5,124 nt of DNA from Acidimicrobiia bacterium (GTDB lineage: Bacteria; Actinomycetota; Acidimicrobiia; Acidimicrobiales; Acidimicrobilacustridaceae), in NCBI GenBank assembly GCA_016462055.1, contig JAEMTX010000142.1:1-5124 (forward strand), written 5' to 3'. Of this stretch, positions 1-5,023 are shown piece after piece; positions within the stretch are counted from its first letter, which is position 1, and each line of letters opens with the position of its first letter. Position numbers and translations under genes: made by a program. The notes beneath the pieces are model-generated. The model had not been told where the DNA came from. It was given only the letters and a program-made list of their open reading frames with translations, and made no database searches.

Positions 1-5
1 CCCCC

Positions 6-11
6 AGGAGG
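6..11 (+). promoter_or_regulatory. Strong Shine-Dalgarno of the DUF305 lipoprotein gene
   Basis: A perfect AGGAGG lies 6 nt before the ATG at 18, the strongest ribosome binding site in the window. It fixes the start of the lipoprotein gene and suggests high translation of the first gene of the unit. The promoter and any repressor operator would lie to the left, outside the window. Confidence 0.85.
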
Positions 12-17
12 AAACTG

Positions 18-647
18 ATGAAGAAGACACGCACGGCATCACTTGCACTCGGTCTGGTTTTGGTGACGGGTGTCGGACTCGGCGCATGTTCGAGCGACCA
101 TTCCGGGATGTCGGGAATGAGCAGTTCAACGACGATCGAGATTCCCGCTAACGCGAATTACAACGCCACAGACATTGGTTTCGCACAAGGGATGATTCCT
201 CACCACGCCCAAGCAATCGAGATGGCTGATCTTGCATTGACCAACACCAAGAACCCCGACGTGCTGGTGCTGGCAAACAAAATCAAGGCTGCACAGTCGC
301 CCGAAATTGTAAAGCTCTCGGGATGGTTGCGGGATTGGGGACAGACGGTTCCCTCAACCGCGTCAGGATCAATGGATCACGACATGTCGGGTATGGGCGG
401 AATGATGATGGACGGAATGATGAGTCAGGCCGATATGGATCGGTTGGAAACATCGACTGGTACCGAATTCGACCGTCTATGGATCGAGCTGATGATTCAG
501 CATCATGAGGGTGCGGTGAAGATGTCAAAGACTGAGGTCGCCGGGGGGAAGAACCCCGATGCGATCGCCTTGGCGCAGGCAATCATCTCCAGTCAGCAGG
601 CCGAGATCACAACGATGGAATCACTGCTGAAGAAGATGCCGGCATGA
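18..647 (+). CDS. DUF305-domain lipoprotein, probable extracytoplasmic copper-binding protein
   Basis: A 209-residue secreted lipoprotein. The signal peptide has a KKTR n-region, a hydrophobic core at about 7-20 and a lipobox L-G-A-C with C24 as the lipidated cysteine. The mature part holds two DUF305 half-domains. The first is around FAQGMIPHHAQAIEMA (55-70, H62/H63). The second is around LMIQHHEGAVKMS (158-170, H162/H163). They are exactly 100 residues apart and share a KNPD motif at 79-82 and 179-182. Between them lies a Met-rich linker (about 119-140) with nine Met plus H121, resembling copper-binding Met motifs. DUF305 proteins are ferritin-like helical bundles, and the cyanobacterial member CopM binds copper and helps resistance; copper specificity here is inferred. 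It is first of a co-directional unit with a repressor and a membrane peptidase, and is the likely output of that regulatory pair. The family call is firm; the metal and physiology are not. Confidence 0.92.
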   Translation: MKKTRTASLALGLVLVTGVGLGACSSDHSGMSGMSSSTTIEIPANANYNATDIGFAQGMIPHHAQAIEMADLALTNTKNPDVLVLANKIKAAQSPEIVKLSGWLRDWGQTVPSTASGSMDHDMSGMGGMMMDGMMSQADMDRLETSTGTEFDRLWIELMIQHHEGAVKMSKTEVAGGKNPDAIALAQAIISSQQAEITTMESLLKKMPA

Positions 648-685
648 GTTACGGCTTCGAATCTGTCGTGACGCCTAGGGTTTGA
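644..685 (+). other. Possible 13-codon coupling mini-ORF between the DUF305 and repressor genes
   Basis: An ATG at 644 overlaps the DUF305 stop as ATGA and opens a frame reading MSYGFESVVTPRV, then TGA at 683-685. That stop is only 3 nt before the repressor ATG at 689. The repressor has no strong Shine-Dalgarno of its own, only weak GAG-like bases at 684-686. Ribosomes could therefore pass from the lipoprotein to the repressor by termination-reinitiation through this small frame. The layout is directly visible; its translation is speculation, and a frame this short can occur by chance. Confidence 0.3.
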
Positions 686-688
686 GTT

Positions 689-1048
689 ATGGCTGTACGT
701 CGACCGATCGGTGCATTGGAACACGAGATACTTGGGGTGCTCTGGAACTCCGATCAGCCGATGACTCCGTCTGACGTGCTCGCTGGGCTCGACGGTGACC
801 TCGCCTACACCACTGTCATGACGGTGCTCGGAAGGCTCTGGAACAAGGGTCTCGTTGAGCGAGTGAGGGTTGGGCGCGCGTTTGCTTATACCTCGGCGAT
901 CTCCGAAGCCGATCTTTCGGCTGACCGAATGCGAGCGGCACTCGACCGGAGCAGTGACTCAATGGCGACGATGTCGCATTTTGTCGCGAGCCTCGATTCC
1001 GCCAGACAGGAACAGTTGCGCGCACTGCTGAAGAAGCGATCGAAATGA
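689..1048 (+). CDS. BlaI/MecI/CopY-family winged-helix transcriptional repressor
   Basis: A 119-residue cytoplasmic DNA-binding protein of the usual family length (about 120-130). The N-terminal winged helix covers about 6-70. The start GALEHEILGVLW (8-19) is typical helix 1. The recognition region LAYTTVMTVLGRLWNKGLV (38-56) and wing VERVRVGRAFAYTS (56-69) match the family pattern. The C-terminal helices (about 72-117, with HFVASLD at 97-103) would form the dimerisation domain that is cleaved in staphylococcal BlaI/MecI. The protein has no cysteine, so it lacks the CxCxxxxCxC copper-sensing motif of CopY. Inactivation by the peptidase encoded next, overlapping by ATGA, is therefore the expected mode. 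It probably represses its own unit, including the DUF305 gene, but no operator can be tested because the unit's promoter is outside the window. The family call is secure; target genes and signal are inferred. Confidence 0.93.
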   Translation: MAVRRPIGALEHEILGVLWNSDQPMTPSDVLAGLDGDLAYTTVMTVLGRLWNKGLVERVRVGRAFAYTSAISEADLSADRMRAALDRSSDSMATMSHFVASLDSARQEQLRALLKKRSK

Positions 1049-1920
1049 GTTGGCAACTGGCAATTCCGGTGCTCATCGTTACGCTCGCAGTTATTGCCGC
1101 ATGGTTCGTGCCGCGCCTCGTCGGTCCGGTGTTAGCACTCTGGGTCCTGGTGTCGTCAATGGTTCTCGCCACGCTTGCGTCGGTGGTGTTGCTTCTACAG
1201 ATCGCAGCAGCGGGTCTTAGCGAGATTCCTTTCATCGCTGACATCCTCGGATGGTGTCGAGCGATCTATGGCGGTCAACACGGGGCAACGCCGCTGGTGG
1301 GAGTGATCGCCGTTGGCGCTCTTGCGGCAATGGCTTGGCGTACGCGGTCCTATACGGGCGAGGTTCGTTTAAGCCGCGAGAATTTCACCGACGTAGAGGG
1401 GATCACGATCGTCGATGTCGAACATCCAGTGGCGTTCGCTGTGCCCGGAAACCCCGGTGGCGTGGTTATCAGTCGGTCAATGCTCGAAGCGCTTGACAAG
1501 GTCGAACGCCGAGTAGTGCTTGCGCACGAGAACGCACATCTCCGGTACCACCATCACGCGTTCGTGCACACAGCCAACAGTTGTGCCGCAGCAATCCCAG
1601 TTCTTGCCCCCTTTGCTCGGAAGGCGGTCTTTCTCACTGAACGTTGGGCTGACGAAACCGCTGCCGAACGAGTCGGATCGCGCAGCGCGGTCGCAGCTGC
1701 CATTGCCAAGGTTGCGCTGTTGCCGACGTATCAAGCGCCATCGTTCGCTCAAGCACTCTCCGGCGGAGACGTGATCGCAAGATATGAAGCGCTCGAGAGC
1801 CCCAAGCGGATTCCGCGACGCATGACGATTTTGGCGGCCATCTCAATGGTTGTCATTGCGATTTCAGCGACATTGCTTCAGTTCCACCAACTCGCCGATT
1901 TTGCCGTGCATTCTCGATGA
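1045..1920 (+). CDS. M56-family (BlaR1/MecR1-like) integral membrane zinc metallopeptidase, short form
   Basis: A 291-residue membrane protein that overlaps the repressor gene by ATGA (1045-1048), so the start is probably translationally coupled. Hydrophobic segments lie at about 4-22, 25-55, 82-98 and 262-279. The catalytic zinc motif HENAH is at 161-165 (HExxH, glutamate E162). The downstream ERWADETA (199-206) supplies E199 as the probable third ligand. A His-rich patch follows the motif (H169-H171, H175). BlaR1/MecR1 have an extracellular penicillin-binding domain of about 250 residues after the last helix; here the protein ends about 12 residues after it, so no beta-lactam sensor is present. 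Short actinobacterial M56 proteins paired with BlaI-type repressors are known, for example Rv1845c with Rv1846c. Inferred role: on sensing an envelope or metal signal it triggers loss of the partner repressor. The trigger cannot be read from the sequence. Confidence 0.9.
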   Translation: MSWQLAIPVLIVTLAVIAAWFVPRLVGPVLALWVLVSSMVLATLASVVLLLQIAAAGLSEIPFIADILGWCRAIYGGQHGATPLVGVIAVGALAAMAWRTRSYTGEVRLSRENFTDVEGITIVDVEHPVAFAVPGNPGGVVISRSMLEALDKVERRVVLAHENAHLRYHHHAFVHTANSCAAAIPVLAPFARKAVFLTERWADETAAERVGSRSAVAAAIAKVALLPTYQAPSFAQALSGGDVIARYEALESPKRIPRRMTILAAISMVVIAISATLLQFHQLADFAVHSR

Positions 1921-1942
1921 GCTGAAGTCGGGACCCACTCCC

Positions 1943-2368
1943 TCAAGAGATTCGTTGCACGCGAAAACCCATCGCTGGTCCTGTTGTGAACTTTGGGGCG
2001 CCAACAGCCCCTTCGAGGTAGTTCCACGGTTCCGGGAGTTGCGCGCCGTCAAGTCTCAAGAAATTCATGAACAGACCATCGTCGCCCATCACCTGGTCAC
2101 AAGCCATTCCAAAGGAGTGAATCAAATAGGTCCCGCTTTGGAACTGCTGCCCCGAGATGATCCCGTTTTTTGAGAGTTCGATGGTGCCGCACGCTGGTTC
2201 TTGGGGTCCCGCAAGTCGTGATGGGCCGGGGTTTGTGAGCGAACTGGTTGTGGTTGCTTCAGTGGCCGTCGAATCCGTCGAGTTCGTCGAGTTTGTAGTG
2301 CGTCCGCAACTCGCCAATGTCACTACCGAGATCGCCGCGACAACGAAGCAAGCCAATCTCATTGACAT
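1943..2368 (-). CDS. Uncharacterised small secreted lipoprotein
   Basis: A 141-residue protein on the minus strand, convergent with the M56 gene (22-bp gap) and divergent from the substrate-binding protein gene. The signal peptide has a hydrophobic core at about 5-18 and a lipobox L-A-S-C with C21 lipidated. A Ser/Thr/Asn-rich linker of about 25 residues (23-48) follows, then a compact domain of about 85 residues. That domain contains ACGTIEL (59-65), GTYLIHSFGMACDQVMG (79-95), PEPWNYLEGAVGAPKF (112-127) and GFRVQRIS (134-141). C60 and C90 could form a disulfide. I recognise no named family; the lipobox, linker and balanced C-terminal domain argue that it is real. The first ATG is followed by a second at codon 3, and neither has a Shine-Dalgarno. 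A possible promoter would place transcription start at the first ATG. Function unknown, presumably at the cell surface. Confidence 0.8.
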   Translation of the reverse strand: MSMRLACFVVAAISVVTLASCGRTTNSTNSTDSTATEATTTSSLTNPGPSRLAGPQEPACGTIELSKNGIISGQQFQSGTYLIHSFGMACDQVMGDDGLFMNFLRLDGAQLPEPWNYLEGAVGAPKFTTGPAMGFRVQRIS

Positions 2369-2402
2369 GTAATCAGCATAGGTAACGAGCAGCAGATTTC
2401 AC
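2368..2402 (-). promoter_or_regulatory. Possible leaderless promoter of the minus-strand lipoprotein
   Basis: Read on the minus strand there is a -35-like GTGAAA (2397-2402), a 16-bp spacer and a -10-like TATGCT (2375-2380). The ATG begins about 7 nt after the -10 element, so transcription could start on the A of the start codon. This would explain why no Shine-Dalgarno precedes the gene. Leaderless mRNAs are common in actinobacteria. The match to consensus is moderate (4/6 in the -35). Confidence 0.35.
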
Positions 2403-2437
2403 TTCTTACTTCTGTAAACGCGTTGACCTCGGGTTTT

Positions 2438-2453
2438 GACGTTCGCGCACGTC
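2438..2453. promoter_or_regulatory. Near-perfect 16-bp palindrome, possible operator
   Basis: GACGTTCGCGCACGTC is symmetric at 14 of 16 positions: GACGT/ACGTC arms around a CGCG centre, with one mismatched pair. It overlaps the TTGACG hexamer at 2436-2441, about 200 bp before the substrate-binding protein gene and 70 bp before the minus-strand lipoprotein. The symmetry suits a dimeric regulator, but no regulator can be assigned. Confidence 0.3.
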
Positions 2454-2642
2454 CTCTAGGGGCGGGGATGTGAGCGGAACCTGGAGCCAAACTCGGCGCA
2501 ACGGCCCGCAAGTCACTCGGGCAAGGTTCGTTTGGGGCATATCGAAGGGTCGAAAACGGCCCGATAGGGTTCTGTTTGGCTATCAGTTGATAAGAAAGTG
2601 GCAGTGTTTCAGTACGCACGCTGCGCGTTGGCAGTACTACTT

Positions 2643-2648
2643 GAGGGG
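2643..2648 (+). promoter_or_regulatory. Shine-Dalgarno of the substrate-binding protein gene
   Basis: GAGGGG sits 5 nt before the ATG at 2654. It fixes that start, which is also where the signal peptide's basic n-region begins. Confidence 0.7.
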
Positions 2649-2653
2649 AAATA

Positions 2654-4039
2654 ATGTCTCGACGCTCACACTCGCACCACTTGGTAGTCGTCGCAGGCCT
2701 TATTGCGGCAGTCAGTCTTTTCGTTGTGGCTTGTACAGGCAGCCGCTCTGGTACTGCAAGCGGCACTACCGCGACATCGAAAGTTGTTTCTTCAACAGAC
2801 TTCGGAACAATGGCATCGCCATGTGGCAAGGGCGAAGCAAAGGGTGTGACGCAGCAGGGTGTCACCGACACGAGCATCACGATTGGTTTTGGAGATGACG
2901 CCGGCTACCCAGCGGCTCCAGGTCTGAACAAGGAAATGTCCGACGCAATGAAGGCGATGATCAAGTGGTGCAATGACCAAGGGGGTATCAACGGCCGTCA
3001 GATTATTGGTAATTATCGCGATGCAGCAATCATGAATGTGGTCAACGTGATGACTGAGGCGTGTGAACAAGATTTCATGCTGGTTGGACAGGGCTGGTCG
3101 CTCGATTCGGTGCAAGAACAGATTCGTGTCGGCTGCAAGATGGCGTCAGTGCCGGCGTATTCAGTTTCACCACAGTTCTCGAATGGTCCCCTGATGGTGC
3201 AGCCTTCGCCCAACCCTGTTGACTTCGCCAACGTTTCCGCCGCAGCGCAAATGGCCGAGCAATTCCCGACGCAGGTCAAGAAGGCGGCAACTGTTTATGG
3301 TGACTTTGTCGCTCTTGTTGATTTGGCAAAAAAAGCAGTAATCGCCTACGAACAGGTTGGTTGGAACTTCCTCGACTGCGAGCAGACATACAACATCATG
3401 GGTGAGGCAAATTGGATGCCGTTTGTGCAGCGGTTGAAGGACTGTGGCGCCGAAATCGTGTACTTCTCGGGTTCTCCGGCTCCGCACTTCGAAAATATGC
3501 TTGATGCAGCAAAGGCTCTTGACTACAACCCCCTGTGGATGCAGGAGGCCAATTTCTACGACAGCGCCTTTGCAAAGTGGAACACGAGCGGTATCGCCGA
3601 CAACGTCTATGTTCAGATGCCGTACTACCCGTTTGAACAAGCCGACAAGGTCCCGGCTACGGCAAAATATATTGAAATCGTGAAGTCAAACGGTGGTTCA
3701 ACCAGCCTCGCTGGCGCACAGGCGACTGCGGCCTTCCTGCTTTGGGCGCAAGGTGTAAAAGAATGTGGGTCGAACCTCACGAGCGACTGCGTAATCAGTG
3801 AGCTCCAGAAGGTCACGAGTTATGACGCTGGCGGCTTGCAGTCACCGACGAACCCAGGTGGCAACAAGCCCGGGGATTGCTCGATGGTTATGAAACTTTC
3901 GGGCACGAAGTTTGAGCAGGTGTTGCCGACCACGATCGGAACCCAAAGATGCAATCCGAAATATCTCGTGAGCCTCACTGGTCCAGCAGTCGATCGAGCC
4001 AAGTTGGACGGCAACCGCATCTCAAGGGCGGCAGGGTAG
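2654..4039 (+). CDS. ABC transporter substrate-binding lipoprotein, branched-chain amino acid (LivK-like, Peripla_BP_6) type
   Basis: A 461-residue secreted lipoprotein. The signal peptide (SRRSHSHH n-region, hydrophobic core about 10-25) ends in a lipobox V-V-A-C with C27 lipidated. A Ser/Thr/Gly linker (28-56) leads to a type I periplasmic-binding fold. The first strand is TSITIGFGDDAGYP (73-86). Then come AMIKWCNDQGGINGRQI (101-117), typical of the family's first-lobe helix and turn, and ACEQDFMLVGQGWS (136-149). The second lobe includes AATVYGDFVALVDLAKKAV (211-229), the GWNFLDCEQTY strand (236-246) and FVQRLKDCGAEIVYFSG (257-273). Ten cysteines in the mature chain suggest disulfides. It would bind an amino acid or other small polar ligand outside the membrane for an ABC importer, but no permease or ATPase gene adjoins it; the next gene is TerC. 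The ligand cannot be read from the sequence, and the ~460-residue length is long against classical LivK (~370). Confidence 0.88.
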   Translation: MSRRSHSHHLVVVAGLIAAVSLFVVACTGSRSGTASGTTATSKVVSSTDFGTMASPCGKGEAKGVTQQGVTDTSITIGFGDDAGYPAAPGLNKEMSDAMKAMIKWCNDQGGINGRQIIGNYRDAAIMNVVNVMTEACEQDFMLVGQGWSLDSVQEQIRVGCKMASVPAYSVSPQFSNGPLMVQPSPNPVDFANVSAAAQMAEQFPTQVKKAATVYGDFVALVDLAKKAVIAYEQVGWNFLDCEQTYNIMGEANWMPFVQRLKDCGAEIVYFSGSPAPHFENMLDAAKALDYNPLWMQEANFYDSAFAKWNTSGIADNVYVQMPYYPFEQADKVPATAKYIEIVKSNGGSTSLAGAQATAAFLLWAQGVKECGSNLTSDCVISELQKVTSYDAGGLQSPTNPGGNKPGDCSMVMKLSGTKFEQVLPTTIGTQRCNPKYLVSLTGPAVDRAKLDGNRISRAAG

Positions 4040-4043
4040 AGCC

Positions 4044-4055
4044 GAAAAATTTTTC
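4044..4055. repeat. 12-bp perfect AT-rich palindrome after the substrate-binding protein gene
   Basis: GAAAAATTTTTC is a perfect palindrome in the 52-bp gap between the substrate-binding protein and TerC genes, 4 nt after the stop codon. It could help end transcription through its T-run, or bind a protein. With no loop and no GC stem it is not a canonical intrinsic terminator. Confidence 0.3.
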
Positions 4056-4077
4056 AACGGTGTTGGGCGAATCTCGG

Positions 4078-4091
4078 TAATCTCCTGACTC
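4078..4091 (+). promoter_or_regulatory. Candidate -10 element for TerC, possible leaderless start
   Basis: TAATCT (4078-4083, fitting TANNNT) ends 8 nt before the TerC ATG at 4092. No Shine-Dalgarno-like purine run lies in the preceding 20 nt, so either a leaderless mRNA or read-through from the upstream gene with SD-independent initiation must be assumed. No good -35 element is visible. A yybP-ykoY-type manganese riboswitch cannot fit in the 52-bp gap. Confidence 0.25.
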
Positions 4092-4841
4092 ATGGACTGG
4101 ATCTCTGACCCCACCGCCTGGAGTGCGTTAGCGGCACTGCTCACACTTGAGATCGTGCTCGGTGTGGACAACGTCGTCTTCATATCGATTCTCGCCTCCA
4201 AACTCCCTCCTGAGGAACAAGACAAGGCCCGAAGGATCGGTCTTCTCGCTGCAGGCGGAATGCGAGTTCTCCTGCTGTTGGCAGTGGGCTGGGTAGTCAC
4301 CCTCAAGACGGAATTGTTCACCATCGGGTCGGTCGGTTTCAGCGGCAAAGAATTGATTTTGCTCGCCGGCGGCCTCTTCCTCATTTACAAGGCCACGAAA
4401 GAGATCCACCACAAACTTGAGGGCGACGAGGGCACAACTTCAGCAAAGGTCGCTCCCACGATCGTTGCTGTGATCGGCCAGGTGCTGCTGCTTGACGTGG
4501 TTTTCTCGATCGACTCGGTCATCACGGCTGTTGGTATGACGAGCTACTTGGGGGTCATGGTCATCGCCATTGTTTCGGCTGTTTTCGTGATGCTTCTGGC
4601 CTCGAAGGCCATCTATACGTTCGTGAACGCCCATCCGTCGGTCAAAATGCTGGCGCTGGCCTTCCTGCTTCTCATCGGCACGACGTTGATCGCCGAGGGA
4701 TTCGGGCAGAAGATTCCCAAGGGCTATATCTACGCCGCCATGACCTTCTCCGTATTCGTAGAAGTCCTCAATATCGGCACCCGGCGCAAGAAGAAGCACG
4801 TCGAGCCACTGCACCTCCGCGAACCGGTCATCAACGACTAG
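4092..4841 (+). CDS. TerC/YkoY-family integral membrane protein, probable metal (Mn) exporter
   Basis: A complete 249-residue polytopic membrane protein. The start MDWISDPTAW is the usual opening of this family, which fixes the ATG despite the lack of a Shine-Dalgarno. Hydrophobic segments lie at about 9-34, 50-70, 86-100, 121-146, 153-176, 185-204 and 211-229. Conserved acidic residues sit in the membrane in two matching motifs: LEIVLGVDNVVF (19-30; E20, D26, N27) and LLLDVVFSIDSVITA (132-146; D135, D141). A charged cytoplasmic loop (about 101-119) and a basic RRKKKH tail (231-236) flank them. Family members such as B. subtilis YkoY/YceF and E. coli Alx are linked to Mn export and to loading metal onto secreted enzymes; the founding TerC comes from tellurite-resistance operons. 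Mn export is the likeliest role by homology. It stands 52 bp after the substrate-binding protein gene, with no tellurite-resistance genes nearby. Confidence 0.92.
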   Translation: MDWISDPTAWSALAALLTLEIVLGVDNVVFISILASKLPPEEQDKARRIGLLAAGGMRVLLLLAVGWVVTLKTELFTIGSVGFSGKELILLAGGLFLIYKATKEIHHKLEGDEGTTSAKVAPTIVAVIGQVLLLDVVFSIDSVITAVGMTSYLGVMVIAIVSAVFVMLLASKAIYTFVNAHPSVKMLALAFLLLIGTTLIAEGFGQKIPKGYIYAAMTFSVFVEVLNIGTRRKKKHVEPLHLREPVIND

Positions 4842-4846
4842 GTCGG

Positions 4847-4869
4847 TCTCCTATTCGGGGCATGGGAGA
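4847..4869. terminator. 8-bp hairpin after TerC, possible non-canonical terminator
   Basis: TCTCCTAT and ATGGGAGA pair over 8 bp (one G-U wobble in RNA) around the 7-nt loop TCGGGGC, 5 nt after the TerC stop. On the + strand it is followed by A's, not T's, so it is not a classic intrinsic terminator. It may mark the mRNA 3' end in an actinobacterium-like host. The loop GGGG could alternatively pair with CCCC at 4883-4886. Confidence 0.35.
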
Positions 4870-4983
4870 AAAAACCGCCAATCCCCGGCTTTGTTACCTT
4901 GAATACGTGACAAACGCCACAAATGGTCTAAATTGAGAGTCAGTCTAGAAAAGAGGGCTGGGCAATCAATATCCCTGTCCGGT

Positions 4984-4989
4984 TATAAC
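4984..4989 (+). promoter_or_regulatory. Candidate -10 element of the right-edge gene
   Basis: TATAAC matches TATAAT at 5 of 6 positions. It would start transcription near 4996, giving a leader of about 28-40 nt. The best -35-like hexamer is TGGGCA (4959-4964), 19 bp upstream, which is weak. The -10 alone is the best promoter element in the gap. Confidence 0.35.
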
Positions 4990-5023
4990 TAAGCCGATCA
5001 ACCTTAGAGAAAGTCTTGGTGCA

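Larger units (their letters stand above)
2369..2653. other. Divergent intergenic region (285 bp) between two lipoprotein genes
   Basis: No coding frame here looks like a real gene. The left end carries the candidate minus-strand promoter. The middle has two TTGAC motifs (2423-2427 and 2436-2440) and a palindrome at 2438-2453. The right end has a TTGATA (2587-2592), short direct repeats (TGGCAGT at 2599-2605 and 2629-2635; CAGTAC at 2610-2615 and 2632-2637) and the ribosome binding site of the rightward gene. I could not find a convincing complete -35/-10 pair for the rightward gene. Confidence 0.6.
4842..5023. other. Intergenic leader (182 bp) between TerC and the putative rhodopsin gene
   Basis: Apart from the hairpin at 4847-4869 and the candidate -10 at 4984-4989, I see only fragments: TTGAAT at 4899-4904, TTGAGA at 4933-4938 and a CCCCG at 4883-4887 that could pair with the hairpin loop. 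No gene is evident. The region probably separates two transcription units and carries the promoter of the right-edge gene. Confidence 0.5.

Noticed and set aside
1850..2173. 107-residue + strand open frame spanning the end of the M56 gene and the convergent lipoprotein
   Set aside because: It overlaps both real genes in the wrong frame or strand and has no initiation site or domain.
2268..2298. Apparent short tandem repeat (GTCGAATCC / GTCGAGTTC / GTCGAGTTTG)
   Set aside because: It encodes the Ser/Thr/Asn-rich linker of the minus-strand lipoprotein; the periodicity is explained by low-complexity coding.
2635..2640. TACTAC, resembling half of a BlaI/MecI-type operator
   Set aside because: No matching inverted half-site lies at a suitable distance; a single 6-mer is expected by chance.
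2359..2880. 173-residue open frame on the minus strand over the start of the substrate-binding protein gene
   Set aside because: It runs antisense across the signal peptide and ribosome binding site of a well-supported gene, has no recognisable domain and ends inside the other lipoprotein's start region.
2470..2898. 142-residue open frame on the + strand overlapping the substrate-binding protein gene in another frame
   Set aside because: No ribosome binding site, no recognisable motif, Arg/Trp/Cys-rich low-plausibility composition, and it overlaps a clear gene.
3167..3640. 157-residue minus-strand open frame inside the substrate-binding protein gene
   Set aside because: Fully antisense to a gene with clear family features; composition is that of a complementary-strand shadow.
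4883..4896. Possible intrinsic terminator (CCCCGG followed by CTTTGTT)
   Set aside because: The only GC partner is the 5-bp CGGGG at 4856-4860, 22 nt away and already in a better hairpin; the T-tract is interrupted.
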